A DNA stretch of 64,000 nucleotides, from the NCBI RefSeq assembly GCF_014656215.1, contig NZ_BNBZ01000039.1, positions 1 to 64,000 of the forward strand, written 5' to 3'. Shown here in pieces: positions 41,295 through 50,653 of the stretch; position 1 is the first letter of the stretch, and each line of letters opens with the position of its first letter. The DNA comes from Streptomyces zaomyceticus (lineage in GTDB: Bacteria; Actinomycetota; Actinomycetes; Streptomycetales; Streptomycetaceae). The position numbers and the translations under genes were made by a program. The notes under the pieces are model-generated. The model saw only the letters and a list, made by a program, of their open reading frames with translations. It had not been told where the DNA came from and made no database searches.

Positions 41295-42011
41295 GTGGCG
41301 CAGAACCTGGACACGGCTCCCCGTACGAGGCCGGCCCCGGACGCGGTGGAGCCGCGCCCCGCGGCCAAGCGGTCCGCCGCCCCGGTGTGGTGGCGGCGAC
41401 CGTGGGTGCTGCCGCTCGGCGTCGTGGTGTTCGCGTTCCTCAGCTTCGTGTGGCCGCCGTACCTGGGCCTGGATCCGAAGGCTTCGCTCATACCCATCCG
41501 GCCCGAAGCCCCGCAGCACTACCCGATGCTGGTCGCCCACATCGCCACCGGCACGATCGCGCTGGTGACGGTCGTGCTGCAGCTGTGGCCGTGGCTCCGC
41601 CGCCGGCACCCCGCCGCGCACCGGCTGATCGGCCGGGCCTATGTCTTCGCGGGCGTCCTGCCCTCCGCGCTGCTCGCCTTCTTCATCACACCGCTGTCGA
41701 TGGGCCCCTCGGTCGGCACCACCCTCGGTGGCGTGCTGTGGCTGTTCACCACCGGCATGGGCTTCACCCGCGCGGTGCAGGGGCGCGTCCAGGCGCACCG
41801 GATGTGGATGCTCTACAGCTTCGCCTTCGCCATCAACATCGTGTGGGGCCGGGTCTTCGTCGTCCTGCTGATGAGCCTCGGCGTGCAGAACCAGGCGATC
41901 TGGTCGCAGGTCGCGGGCACCGCGCCGTGGCTCGGCTGGGTCATCAACCTCTTCCTCGTCCAGTGGTGGCTGAACCGCACCGCCGACCGTCCGCTGAAGG
42001 AAATCGTCTGA
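41295..42011 (+). CDS. DUF2306-type integral membrane protein
   Basis: A 238-residue protein with about six hydrophobic segments, starting with VLPLGVVVFAFLSFVW and including YPMLVAHIATGTIALV and MLYSFAFAINIVWGRVF. The pattern matches the DUF2306 family, whose function is unknown; some members carry haem-like histidines, and here His appears in VAHIATG and QAHRMWM. The GTG start has GGAGG seven bases upstream. The first 40 residues are basic and Pro/Ala-rich. Neighbours are oxidoreductases, so a membrane redox role is possible, but nothing in the sequence proves it. Confidence 0.7.
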   Translation: MAQNLDTAPRTRPAPDAVEPRPAAKRSAAPVWWRRPWVLPLGVVVFAFLSFVWPPYLGLDPKASLIPIRPEAPQHYPMLVAHIATGTIALVTVVLQLWPWLRRRHPAAHRLIGRAYVFAGVLPSALLAFFITPLSMGPSVGTTLGGVLWLFTTGMGFTRAVQGRVQAHRMWMLYSFAFAINIVWGRVFVVLLMSLGVQNQAIWSQVAGTAPWLGWVINLFLVQWWLNRTADRPLKEIV

Positions 42012-42063
42012 GCGCCCGCCGCCGCGGACGACGACCCGAGGGACAGAAGGAACAAGGATCCAA

Positions 42064-42846
42064 GTGAGCGAACTGCTGAAGAACAAGGTCGTGGTGGTGT
42101 CCGGTGTCGGTCCCGGCCTCGGCCGGGCACTGGCGCTGGGCGCCGCGCGTGCGGGCGCCGACGTCGTGCTCGCGGCGCGGACCGCCTCCGTGCTGGCGGA
42201 GACCGCCGCGGCCGTCGAGGAGACCGGCCGCCGGGCCCTCGCCGTACCGACCGACATCACCGACGAGGCCGCCGTCGAGGCACTGGTCAAGACGGCCGTG
42301 GACACCTTCGGCCGGGTGGACGGGCTGGTCAACAACGCCTTCGCGCTGCCCCCGATGGCGCCGCTCGCCGACGTGGCCATCGACGACATCCGCTCCGGCT
42401 TCGAGACCAACGTCTACGCGGCGCTGCGGCTGACCCGGCTGTTCGCCCCTGCGCTCGCCGAGGCCAAGGGCTCCGTCGTCATGATCAACTCGGTGGCGAT
42501 CCGGCACTCCAAGCCGCTCTTCGGCACGTACAAGATGGCGAAGGCGAGCCTGCTGGCGCTCGCCCAGAGCCTGTCGAGCGAACTCGGCCCGCAGGGCGTC
42601 CGCGTCAACACGGTCGCTCCCGGATACATCTGGGCGCCCGCCCTCCAGGGCTACTTCGCCTACCTCGCCGGTGAGCGCGGGGTCCCCGAGCAGCAGGTGT
42701 ACGACGAGGTCGCGGCCGATCTCGACCTGCGCAGGCTGCCCGAGCCGCAGGAGATCGCCGACAGCGTCCTGTTCCTGCTGTCCGACCTGTCCCGGGCCGT
42801 CACCGGGCAGTGCCTGGACGTCAACGGCGGCGAGTTCCACCACTGA
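42064..42846 (+). CDS. Short-chain dehydrogenase/reductase
   Basis: A 260-residue classical SDR. NAD(P) site VSGVGPGLG (12-20), NNAF at 90-93, and catalytic Ser143, Tyr156 and Lys160 (YKMAK). It reduces a ketone or oxidises an alcohol of a pathway intermediate. It starts with GTG, with AAGGAACAAGGA upstream, 52 bases after the membrane protein, and is followed 57 bases later by a FAD-linked oxidase. The C-terminus ends VNGGEFHH, typical of SDRs. The substrate could be the enediyne core or one of the aryl acids. Confidence 0.88.
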   Translation: MSELLKNKVVVVSGVGPGLGRALALGAARAGADVVLAARTASVLAETAAAVEETGRRALAVPTDITDEAAVEALVKTAVDTFGRVDGLVNNAFALPPMAPLADVAIDDIRSGFETNVYAALRLTRLFAPALAEAKGSVVMINSVAIRHSKPLFGTYKMAKASLLALAQSLSSELGPQGVRVNTVAPGYIWAPALQGYFAYLAGERGVPEQQVYDEVAADLDLRRLPEPQEIADSVLFLLSDLSRAVTGQCLDVNGGEFHH

Positions 42847-42903
42847 CCCGGTCGTCCCTGCCGGGACGCGACCAGCCCACCTCGAACCACCACGGGAGAC
42901 CCC

Positions 42904-44250
42904 ATGAACAGCGCTGCGGCGACCGCCCTGGCCGAGTCCGTCATCGGCGAGGTCGTCCTGCCGGGCGACCCGGCCTACGACGACGTGAAGGACATCTTCG
43001 TCCACAAGGGGCAGCCGGACGTCGTCGTCCGCTGTCACGGCGCCGAGGACGTGCGTCTGGCCCTCGCGTTCGCGCGCGAGCAGGGCCTGCGCGTCTCGGT
43101 GCGCAGCGGCGGCCACAGCAACGCGGGCCTGAGCACCGACGTCGGCGGCCTGGTCGTCGACGTCTCGCCGCTGAACGGCGTGGAGGTCCTCGACGCCGAG
43201 CGCGGCCTGGTCAGCATCGGCCCCGGCGCGCAGTGGGGTCAGGTGGCCCAGGCGCTGACGCCGCACGGCCTGTCCTTCTCCTCGGGCGACACCGACCAGG
43301 TGGGGGTGGGCGGCCTGCTGGTCGGCGGCGGCATCGGCTGGACGGTGCGCGCCACCGGTCTCGCGATCGACAACCTGGTGGCGGCCGAGGTCGTCACCGC
43401 GGACGGCCGGGTGCTGCGCGCCACCGCCGACGAGCACGCCGACCTGTTCTGGGGGCTGCGCGGCGGCGGCGGCAACTTCGGTGTGGTGACCTCCTTCGAG
43501 GTGGCCGCCAAGCCGCTGCCGAAGGTGCACTTCGGGTCCATCGTCTACCCCGCGGCCGAGGCGGCCCCGGTGGTGAAGGGCTGGGCCCGCGCGCTGCGCG
43601 AGGCGCCCGAGGAGCTGACCTCGCACGTTCAGCTGTTCCCGTCGTTCGGTGGCGACCCTGCGCCGGTCAACATCCTGGTCTGCTACGCGGGCGACGACAT
43701 CGCCGCCGCGAGCGCGGCCATCGCCCCGCTGCTCGAACTGGGCACGCTGGAGAGCAAGGACATCAACCTGGTCGCCTACCCGGACGTGCTCGACCAGGCG
43801 GGCGAGCTCCCGCCGGACTGGGAGCCGATGGTGCGCAACCGCTTCGCGCGGGAGTGCTCCGACGAGCTGGTCGACACCCTGCTCACCGGTGCGGCCGCCT
43901 TCGACAACCTCTTCGTGGAGCTGCGCAGCCTGGGCGGCGCGCTGGGCCGGGTACCGGCCGGCGCCACCGCGTTCGGACACCGCGACGCGGAGGTCATGGT
44001 GAACACGGCCAAGCTCGGCTCTCGCGCGGACAACGAGGCCGCTCTGCCGGAGCTGACCGCGTTCTGGTCGGCGCTCGCCCCGTTCACCGAGGGCGCCTAC
44101 AGCGGCTTCCTCAGCGAGCTGGACGCCGACGACCTGGCCGCCGTCTACCCGCCGGAGACGTACGAGCGGCTGCGGGCGGTCAAGGACGCCTACGACCCGG
44201 AGAACGTGTTCTCCCGCAACGCCAACGTAGCTCCGCACGCGCAGGCCTGA
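42904..44250 (+). CDS. FAD-linked (berberine-bridge-type) oxidase, copy 1
   Basis: A 448-residue oxidase of the FAD_binding_4/BBE family. His71 in RSGGHSNAG is the usual covalent FAD attachment site. The second attachment Cys of bicovalent members is not present; the stretch reads SSGDTDQVGVGG, so FAD is probably linked only through His. The C-terminus has the BBE signature YDPENVFSRNANV. Such enzymes oxidise alcohols, dehydrogenate or cyclise natural products with O2. There are three members in this window with different attachment residues (also 45539 and 61624), pointing to different reactions. It has no signal peptide. Confidence 0.87.
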   Translation: MNSAAATALAESVIGEVVLPGDPAYDDVKDIFVHKGQPDVVVRCHGAEDVRLALAFAREQGLRVSVRSGGHSNAGLSTDVGGLVVDVSPLNGVEVLDAERGLVSIGPGAQWGQVAQALTPHGLSFSSGDTDQVGVGGLLVGGGIGWTVRATGLAIDNLVAAEVVTADGRVLRATADEHADLFWGLRGGGGNFGVVTSFEVAAKPLPKVHFGSIVYPAAEAAPVVKGWARALREAPEELTSHVQLFPSFGGDPAPVNILVCYAGDDIAAASAAIAPLLELGTLESKDINLVAYPDVLDQAGELPPDWEPMVRNRFARECSDELVDTLLTGAAAFDNLFVELRSLGGALGRVPAGATAFGHRDAEVMVNTAKLGSRADNEAALPELTAFWSALAPFTEGAYSGFLSELDADDLAAVYPPETYERLRAVKDAYDPENVFSRNANVAPHAQA

Positions 44251-44276
44251 CGCGCCCACACGGGAAGGACACCCCC

Positions 44277-45542
44277 ATGACCACCCTCGTCGCCACGGAC
44301 GTACCGGGCGTCGGCGTCGCGCCGCCGGAGCCGGGCCTCACCCCCGAGGAGGTGGTGCGCCGCGCCGAGCGGCTCGCGGCCGGCCTCGTGGACCGGCAGG
44401 CGGAGACCGAACAGCGCACCTACTACGCGTCCGACACCCACGAGGAGTTCGCGCGGGCCGGTCTCTACCGGATCCTGGTGCCCCGCAGGTACGGCGGGTA
44501 CGAGTTCGGCGCCGAGACCTTCCTCAAGGTCACGATGGCTCTGTCCCGGGGCTGCCCGTCGACGGGCTGGATGTACTGCCTGGGCGCGGCGCACTCCCTC
44601 GCCGTCGCCTCGCTGTTCGAGGAGCGCACGCAGGCCGAGCTGTTCGCCGACGGGGACTTCATCAGCCCGGCGACCATCACCCCGGCCGGCACCGCGCGGC
44701 GCGCCCCCGGCGGCGGCTGGATCATCGACGGCACCTTCCCCTACTGCTCCGGCGCCCCCTACGCCACGCACTTCATCGGGCACACCGTCATCGAGGACGA
44801 GGAGTCCGGCGAGGGCGCGGATCCGAAGCTGCTGCTGTTCGTCGCGCCGCGCTCCGAGTGGACGATGCTCGACGACTGGGGTCGTCAGCTCGGACTGAAG
44901 GGCAGCGGCTCGCACAGCGTCTCCTTCCAGGGCGGGCGGGTCCCGGCGCACTACGCGATCGAGGCCACCCACCTGAGCGAGGTCGACGTCAGCGCGGGCA
45001 CACCCGGCCGGGCGCTGCACGGCAACGGGCAGTACGGCGGCGGTCCGCTGAGCTTCATGCTGCTGGAGTCGGCCGCCGTGGCGGTCGGCATGGCTCAGGG
45101 CGCGCTGGACGCCTACGAGGAGCTGATGCGCTCGCGCACCACCATCTTCACCGGCACCTCGCGCGCCGAGGACCCCGACTACCAGTACTGGTACGGGCAC
45201 GCCTCGGGCATGGTCGCGACCGCCGAGGCGGCGCTGCTGCACGCCGTGCGCCAGTGGGAGGAGCTGTGCGCCAGGGCGCCGGAGGACTTCACCCGTGAGG
45301 AGGACCTGCGGCTCGCCACCATCTGCCGCGAGGTGCTGAAGCTCGCCTGGGGCGCGGTGGAGCGGCATCTGTTCCCGACCGCCGGGTCGAGCGCGGTGCG
45401 CTCCGGCGAGCGCATCGAGCGGATCTGGCGCGACATGTCGACCCAGCACAGCCACGCCGGGATCGGCGTGCTGCTGCAGAGCGTCGCCACCCGCGAGTAC
45501 GCCAGGGTCCGCTTCGGCGTCGCCGAAGGCGCCCACTCGTGA
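44277..45542 (+). CDS. Group D flavin monooxygenase (acyl-CoA dehydrogenase fold), copy 2
   Basis: A 421-residue paralogue of the protein at 31719. Landmarks: LYRILVPRRYGGYEFG, GGWIIDGTFPYCSGAPYATH, GRQLGLKGSGSHSVSF, and a C-terminal type 2 domain with FPTAGSSAV. It probably uses reduced flavin and O2 to hydroxylate an aromatic or enediyne-core carbon. ATG at 44277 follows GGGAAGGA at about 8 bases. It overlaps the next FAD-linked oxidase (GTGA), so hydroxylation and oxidation may be paired. A dehydrogenase role cannot be excluded from the fold alone. Confidence 0.82.
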   Translation: MTTLVATDVPGVGVAPPEPGLTPEEVVRRAERLAAGLVDRQAETEQRTYYASDTHEEFARAGLYRILVPRRYGGYEFGAETFLKVTMALSRGCPSTGWMYCLGAAHSLAVASLFEERTQAELFADGDFISPATITPAGTARRAPGGGWIIDGTFPYCSGAPYATHFIGHTVIEDEESGEGADPKLLLFVAPRSEWTMLDDWGRQLGLKGSGSHSVSFQGGRVPAHYAIEATHLSEVDVSAGTPGRALHGNGQYGGGPLSFMLLESAAVAVGMAQGALDAYEELMRSRTTIFTGTSRAEDPDYQYWYGHASGMVATAEAALLHAVRQWEELCARAPEDFTREEDLRLATICREVLKLAWGAVERHLFPTAGSSAVRSGERIERIWRDMSTQHSHAGIGVLLQSVATREYARVRFGVAEGAHS

Positions 45543-46921
45543 CCGCCCCCGCCGCCACGGGCATCCGGCCCGCGCTGCCCGGCGAGCCGGAGTACGCGCG
45601 TGCCGCGGCCGTCTTCAACGAGGCCGCGCCGGCCCGCCCCGCGGCGGCGCTGACCGCCCGTACGGTCGCCGAGGTACGCGCGGCCGTACGGTACGGGCGC
45701 ACCGCCGGCCTGCCGGTCCGGGTGCACACCACCGGCCACTCCGCCGGGGCGGCCCGGCCGATGGACGGCCAGCTGCTGATCCGTACCGAACTCGGCGGCG
45801 GGGTCCGGGTCGACCCCGCGCGCCGCACCGCCTGGATCCCGGCCGGCACCCGCTGGGCCGAGGTGGTGGCCGCGGCGGCCGGGCACGGCCTGGCGGCCGC
45901 GCACGGCACGTCGCCGACCGTCGGCGCCGTCGGCTATCTGCTGCGCGGCGGGGTGAGCCTGTACGGCCGCCGGACCGGCATCGCGGCCAACGGGGTGACG
46001 GCCGTCGAGGTCGTGACCGCCGACGGTGAGGTGCGCCGGGTCGACGCCGGCCACGAGCCGGAGCTGCTGTGGGCGCTGCGCGGCGGCGGTGGCGGACTCG
46101 GTGTGGTCACCGGTGTGGAGCTGGAACTGTTCCCGGCCGCCGGGGTGGTCACCGGGGCGGCCTTCTGGGCCGGCCGGCACGCCGAGCGGCTGCTCGAACG
46201 ATGGCTCGACTGGGCCGCCGACGCTCCGCGCGAGGTGTCCACCTCGCTGCGGGTCATGAACCTGCCGCCGGTGCCCGAGATCCCGGTCGAGCTGCGCTCG
46301 GGGCCCGTGGTGTGCGTGGCCGGTGCGGTGCTCGCCCCGGCCGAAGGCGATCTGGCGACCGCCGGACGCCGGGCCGACGACCTGCTGGGGCCACTGCGCG
46401 CCGTCGCCGCCCCGCTGGAGGACAGCTGGGCGCCGGGCGCCACCCCGGCGGTCGCGCAGGCCCACCAGGACCCGCCGGGTCCGGTGGAGGTGCTCGGCGA
46501 CCACCTGCTCGTCGGCGACCTGCGCGGGAAAGGGGCCGAGGCCCTGCTCCACGTGGTCGGACCGGAGTCCTCGTCCCCCCTGGTCGCCGCCGAACTGCGG
46601 CAGCTCGGCGGCGCGCTGGCGGAGCCGGACCCGCGCGGCGGTGTCCTCGACCATCTGCCGGCCGCCTACGCGGTGATGGCCGCGGGACTTCCCGGCCTGC
46701 ATCCGGCGCCCGTGATCCGTGAGCGCTGCGCGCGTCTGCGCGCCGCGCTCGCCCCCTGGGACACCGGTCGCACCGCGCCGGGGTTCGTGGAGAGTCCCGA
46801 CCAGCCGCAGGGCCATCTGGACGCGGCGGACATCGCCGCCGTGGACCGCGTCCGTCTGGCGTACGACCCGGACGGGCTGTTCCGGCCCGATGCCATGACC
46901 GGCACGTCGGACCTCCTCTGA
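45539..46921 (+). CDS. FAD-linked oxidase, copy 2
   Basis: A 460-residue FAD_binding_4 oxidase. His67 in HTTGHSAGA is at the FAD attachment position, and the second site reads AHGTSPTVGAVG, with Thr in place of Cys. The C-terminal BBE signature is short (YDPDGLFRPDAM). Coupled by a 4-base overlap to the group D monooxygenase before it. It is shorter in the substrate domain than copy 3, with Ala/Gly-rich stretches, so the substrate is likely different. The role is probably oxidation of an alcohol or dihydroaromatic intermediate. Confidence 0.84.
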   Translation: MTAPAATGIRPALPGEPEYARAAAVFNEAAPARPAAALTARTVAEVRAAVRYGRTAGLPVRVHTTGHSAGAARPMDGQLLIRTELGGGVRVDPARRTAWIPAGTRWAEVVAAAAGHGLAAAHGTSPTVGAVGYLLRGGVSLYGRRTGIAANGVTAVEVVTADGEVRRVDAGHEPELLWALRGGGGGLGVVTGVELELFPAAGVVTGAAFWAGRHAERLLERWLDWAADAPREVSTSLRVMNLPPVPEIPVELRSGPVVCVAGAVLAPAEGDLATAGRRADDLLGPLRAVAAPLEDSWAPGATPAVAQAHQDPPGPVEVLGDHLLVGDLRGKGAEALLHVVGPESSSPLVAAELRQLGGALAEPDPRGGVLDHLPAAYAVMAAGLPGLHPAPVIRERCARLRAALAPWDTGRTAPGFVESPDQPQGHLDAADIAAVDRVRLAYDPDGLFRPDAMTGTSDLL

Positions 46922-46967
46922 CGGGCCTTCCCCCCACCCCGCATCACGCACACGAGGAAAGAGAGAC

Positions 46968-48083
46968 ATGAGCGACCTTCAGAAGCACGTTCAGACCGTG
47001 CTGGACGAGCTGACCGAGTCGGGTGCCGAGACCGGCCTGCAGGCGGCCGTCTACGTGGACGGCGAGCTCGTCGTCGACGCCGTCTCCGGTGTCGCCGACC
47101 CGGAGACCGGCCGCCCGGTCACCTCCGACACCCCGTTCTGGAGCGCCTCCACCGGCAAGGGCGTCACGGCCACCGTCGTGCACACCCTGGTCGAGAAGGG
47201 CCTCTTCGGCTACGACACCCGCATCGCCGAGCTGTGGCCCGAGTTCGGTGTGCACGGCAAGGAGAACGCGACGGTCGCGCACGCCCTGACCCACTCCGCG
47301 GGCGTCCCCGGTCTGCCGGGCGACATCACTCCGGACGACCTGACCGACTGGGACAAGATGACGTCCATCGTCGCGTCCGCCGAGCCCTGGTGGGAGCCCG
47401 GCACCCAGACCGGCTACCACGCGGTCACCTTCGGCTACCTGGTCGGCGAGATCGTCCGCCGGGCGACCGGCAAGCCGATCTCGCAGGTGCTGCTGGAGGA
47501 GGTCTCGACCCCGCTCGGTATCTCCAAGGAGCTCTACCTCGGTGTCCCGCAGGCCGAGCAGGGCCTGCTGGCCCGCCTGGAGGACGCGCCGATCGACCCC
47601 GCCGCGTTCGGTGACATGCCGGAGGACTTCCCGCTGCTCAAGGCGGCGCCGCCGGCCATCATGCCCAGCGCCTCCTACGGCAACCGCTCCGACATCCTCG
47701 CCTCCGACATCCCGGCCGGCGGCACGATGACCGCCCGCGGTGTCGCCAAGATGTACGCGGCTCTGCTGGGCGAGGTGGACGGGGTCCGCCTCGTCTCGCA
47801 GGAGCGCCTGGAGCAGATCAGCGCGGTGGCCGTCGACGACCTCGACCAGGTCGTGTTCGCGCCGTCCCCGAAGGGCCTCGGCTACTTCCTCGGCCGCCCG
47901 GGCAGCGACCCGCAGCAGACCCTGAACGTCTTCGGCGCCCAGGGCATGGGCGGCAGCGGCGCCTACGCCGACACCCGTACCAAGGTCGCCTTCGCCCTCA
48001 CCAAGAACCGCTTCAACCCGACCGAGGCGAGCGCCTTCGAGCGCGTCAGCGAGATCGTCACCCAGGCCGTCGCCGGAGCCTGA
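46968..48083 (+). CDS. Class C beta-lactamase-fold serine hydrolase (EstB-like)
   Basis: A 371-residue cytosolic protein of the beta-lactamase/transpeptidase-like esterase family. The nucleophile motif SxxK is Ser61-Thr-Gly-Lys64 in WSASTGKGVTATVV, and the C-terminal GAQGMGGSGAYAD segment stands where KTG-type motifs lie. There is no signal peptide, unlike true beta-lactamases. Such proteins act as esterases or acyltransferases in biosynthetic clusters. It lies 46 bases after the FAD-linked oxidase with GAGGAAAGAGAG as ribosome site and 28 bases before the exporter. A role in removing or transferring an acyl group is inference. Confidence 0.84.
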   Translation: MSDLQKHVQTVLDELTESGAETGLQAAVYVDGELVVDAVSGVADPETGRPVTSDTPFWSASTGKGVTATVVHTLVEKGLFGYDTRIAELWPEFGVHGKENATVAHALTHSAGVPGLPGDITPDDLTDWDKMTSIVASAEPWWEPGTQTGYHAVTFGYLVGEIVRRATGKPISQVLLEEVSTPLGISKELYLGVPQAEQGLLARLEDAPIDPAAFGDMPEDFPLLKAAPPAIMPSASYGNRSDILASDIPAGGTMTARGVAKMYAALLGEVDGVRLVSQERLEQISAVAVDDLDQVVFAPSPKGLGYFLGRPGSDPQQTLNVFGAQGMGGSGAYADTRTKVAFALTKNRFNPTEASAFERVSEIVTQAVAGA

Positions 48084-48111
48084 ACGGGCCGTAGTCAGAG
48101 AGGTGTCCGTC

Positions 48112-49728
48112 ATGACGAACGCAGCCCAGGCCGTCGCCGGGGCGAAGGCGGGACGACGCGAGTGGATCGGCCTCGGCGTTCTGGCCCTGCCGACCCTGCT
48201 GATCGCACTCGACATCGGCGTCCTGTTCCTCGCGCTGCCCCAGCTCAGCGATGACCTGGGTACCAGCGGCACCGAGCAGCTGTGGATCACCGACATCTAC
48301 GGGTTCATGCTCGCCGGTTTCCTCATCACCATGGGAAACCTGGGTGACCGGATCGGGCGGCGCAAGCTGCTGCTGATCGGTGCCGCCGCGTTCGGCGCGG
48401 CGTCCCTGCTCGCCGCCTACGCGAGCAGCCCCGGCATGCTGATCGCGGCCCGCGCCCTGCTGGGCGTCGCCGGTGCCACGCTCAATCCCTCCACCCTCGC
48501 GCTGATCAGCAACATGTTCCGGAACGACCGGGAGCGCGGCCTCGCGATCTCGCTCTGGGCGACCTGCCAGTTCGGCGGTGCGGCCGTCGGTCCGCTGGTC
48601 GGCGGGGTGATGCTGGGCCACTTCTGGTGGGGCTCGGTCTTCCTCCTCGGCGTCCCCGTGATGGTGGTGCTGCTGGTGGCCGGACCTCTGCTGCTCCCCG
48701 AGTACCGCACGGGCAGGGCGAGCGGCCCGCTCGACCTGATCAGCGTGGCGCTGTCCCTGTTCGCGATCCTCCCGGTGATCTACGGCGTCAAGGAGCTCGC
48801 CGCGGGCGGTGCCCACAGCTCGACCCCGCTGGCTCTGCTGTCGCTGGCCGTCGGGCTCGGCGCGGGCGCGGTGTTCCTGCGTCGCCAGCGCACCCTCGCC
48901 GACCCGCTCGTGGACCTGAGGCTGTTCGGCAGGCCGGCCTTCTCCGTCGCACTGGCGGGCATGGCCGTGGCCTCCGGTGCCTTCGCCGGAACCTCGTTCC
49001 TCACCAGCCAGTACATCGTGACCGTGGCGGAACTGAGCCCGACCGCGGCGGGGCTCTGGCAGGCCCCGACGGGCGGCGGCATCGCCGCGGGCGTGCTGCT
49101 CGCCCCGCTGTTCCTGCGCTGGATGAAGCCGGTGACCGCGATGGTGGGCGGGCTGTGCGTCTCCCTCCTCGCGCTGCTCGCCCTCACCCAGGTCGGCGGC
49201 GACGGCTCGGTCGTCGGGGTCGTCGTCTGCATCGCGCTCGTCGCTTTCGGTGTCGGTCCGCTGTTCGCCCTCGGTACCGGGCTCGTGGTGGGCGCCGTGC
49301 CGGTGGAGAAGGCGGGCGCCGCGGCCTCGCTGTCCGAGAGCAGCAACGTGCTGGGCTCGACGCTCGGTCTCGCCTTCCTCGGCACTCTGGGCGCCGCGTT
49401 CTACCGGGACGAGATGGCCGGGCAGATTCCGGCCTCGTTGCCCGCCCCGCTGGCCGAGGCCGCCCAGGAGACCGTGGCCGGGGGCACCGCCGCCGCCCGC
49501 GAGCTGTCCGGCGGCGCCGGGCAGGACCTGGTGACGGCGTCCCGTGACGCCTTCACCAGCTCGCTGCACACGGTCAGCTGGGTCGCGTCCGCGGCGGTGG
49601 CCGCCGTGGCCGTCGCCGTCGCCTTCAAGCTGCGGGAGAGGAGCCCGGCGGAGGAGCCCGGCACGACGGAGCCGGCGGGGGCGGAAGCCACGGCCGGGGC
49701 ACCCGCCGCGGAGCGCACCGGGGTCTGA
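48112..49728 (+). CDS. sgcB-like: MFS drug exporter of the DHA2 (14-segment) type (SgcB-like)
   Basis: A 538-residue drug:proton antiporter. GNLGDRIGRRKLLLIG is the loop 2-3 motif A, LNPSTLALISNMF is the motif C region, and about 14 hydrophobic segments are seen. It ends with a Glu/Ala/Gly-rich cytosolic tail. In C-1027 the transporter SgcB is placed with the apoprotein as the resistance/export system, and this protein has the right class and position inside the cluster. ATG at 48112 with GAGAGG eight bases before is preferred over GTG 48103. It ends the plus operon before a hairpin terminator. Confidence 0.87.
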   Translation: MTNAAQAVAGAKAGRREWIGLGVLALPTLLIALDIGVLFLALPQLSDDLGTSGTEQLWITDIYGFMLAGFLITMGNLGDRIGRRKLLLIGAAAFGAASLLAAYASSPGMLIAARALLGVAGATLNPSTLALISNMFRNDRERGLAISLWATCQFGGAAVGPLVGGVMLGHFWWGSVFLLGVPVMVVLLVAGPLLLPEYRTGRASGPLDLISVALSLFAILPVIYGVKELAAGGAHSSTPLALLSLAVGLGAGAVFLRRQRTLADPLVDLRLFGRPAFSVALAGMAVASGAFAGTSFLTSQYIVTVAELSPTAAGLWQAPTGGGIAAGVLLAPLFLRWMKPVTAMVGGLCVSLLALLALTQVGGDGSVVGVVVCIALVAFGVGPLFALGTGLVVGAVPVEKAGAAASLSESSNVLGSTLGLAFLGTLGAAFYRDEMAGQIPASLPAPLAEAAQETVAGGTAAARELSGGAGQDLVTASRDAFTSSLHTVSWVASAAVAAVAVAVAFKLRERSPAEEPGTTEPAGAEATAGAPAAERTGV

Positions 49729-49737
49729 GAACGACGC

Positions 49738-49774
49738 CTGAGGGGCGCGGCGCCGAGCGCGTCGCGCCCCTCGG
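49738..49774 (+). terminator. Hairpin after the exporter gene
   Basis: A stem of 10 perfect pairs, GAGGGGCGCG (49740-49749) with CGCGCCCCTC (49763-49772), extended by C-G and a T-G wobble pair, closes a 13-base loop directly after the stop at 49728. Confidence 0.65.
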
Positions 49775-49984
49775 CCATGCCTGCTGACGGTGCGTCAACT
49801 CCCTTGTGGGGCGCGGTTTCAAACAAGCACGCAAGGAGATGCGCGGTCTGTCCCGAGCCGCGACGATTCCGACGACCGGTCCGGTGCGGCCGTCACGACC
49901 GGTGCGCGCGTGCCCCCGCGATGCCCGGCAGCGCTCGGCGCTGCCCACCCCGTCACCGCCGCCCGATTCCTAGGAGGCACCACC
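49775..49984 (+). promoter_or_regulatory. Promoter and leader of the benzoxazolinate operon
   Basis: A 210-base gap without a credible gene, ending in a perfect AGGAGG (49972-49977) seven bases before the ATG at 49985. The AT-richer part around 49795-49840 is the likely promoter. An upstream in-frame extension exists but has no ribosome site or family similarity. Confidence 0.4.
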
Positions 49985-50653
49985 ATGACCGCAGCACCGA
50001 AGATCCTCGCCATCAACGGCTCCGAGCGGGATGGCAACACCGCGGACGTGCTCCGGCACGCGGCGGAGCACGCCCGTGCGCTCGGTGTCGAGTTCGAGGT
50101 CGTCGACCTGCGGAACGTCCGGATGGAGCGGTGCGGCCCGTGCGGCGACTGCAACGACCGCACGGTCGTCTGCGCCGTGGGCGACGACATCCCCTCCGTG
50201 GTGCGCAGGATGATCGAGGCCGACGGCATCGTCTTCGCCGCCCCGGTGCACGGCTTCGGTACGGCGAGCCTCATGCAGACCTTCATCGAGCGGGCCGGGG
50301 TCGGCTATCTGCGCTTCGACCGTCCGCTGAGCAACAAGGTCGCGGGCATCATCTCCGTCGCCCGGCGCTACAGCGCGGGCGAGGTGTGGGCCCAGCTGAC
50401 CGTCAACGCCCTGCTCAACCGCATGATCCTGGTCGGCAGCGGCTTCCCGGCGACCGTGCACGCGCTGCACCGCGGCGACGCCGCCAAGGACGACGAGGGG
50501 CTGCGCAACGTCGAGCGCCTGGTCGACCGCATGTCCGACATGATCACGCTGCTGCGCGAGCACCGCGAGCTGACCGGCCGTGACGCGCTGGCCGGTGGCG
50601 ACCGCAACGAGCGGGTCGGTCTGCCTCTGAACGAGCTGGTGGACGCCGTATGA
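49985..50653 (+). CDS. sgcG-like: Iron-sulfur flavoprotein, ADIC dehydrogenase (SgcG-like)
   Basis: A 222-residue flavodoxin-fold protein of the NADPH-dependent FMN reductase superfamily with an added Fe-S motif: Cys50-x2-Cys53-x2-Cys56-x6-Cys63 (CGPCGDC then C). This pattern marks iron-sulfur flavoproteins. In C-1027, SgcG oxidises 2-amino-2-deoxyisochorismate to 3-enolpyruvoylanthranilate, the committed step to the benzoxazolinate group. The partner ADIC synthase gene lies at 52100 in the same operon. The very strong ribosome site AGGAGG marks it as operon head, and its stop overlaps the first ligase gene. Confidence 0.9.
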   Translation: MTAAPKILAINGSERDGNTADVLRHAAEHARALGVEFEVVDLRNVRMERCGPCGDCNDRTVVCAVGDDIPSVVRRMIEADGIVFAAPVHGFGTASLMQTFIERAGVGYLRFDRPLSNKVAGIISVARRYSAGEVWAQLTVNALLNRMILVGSGFPATVHALHRGDAAKDDEGLRNVERLVDRMSDMITLLREHRELTGRDALAGGDRNERVGLPLNELVDAV

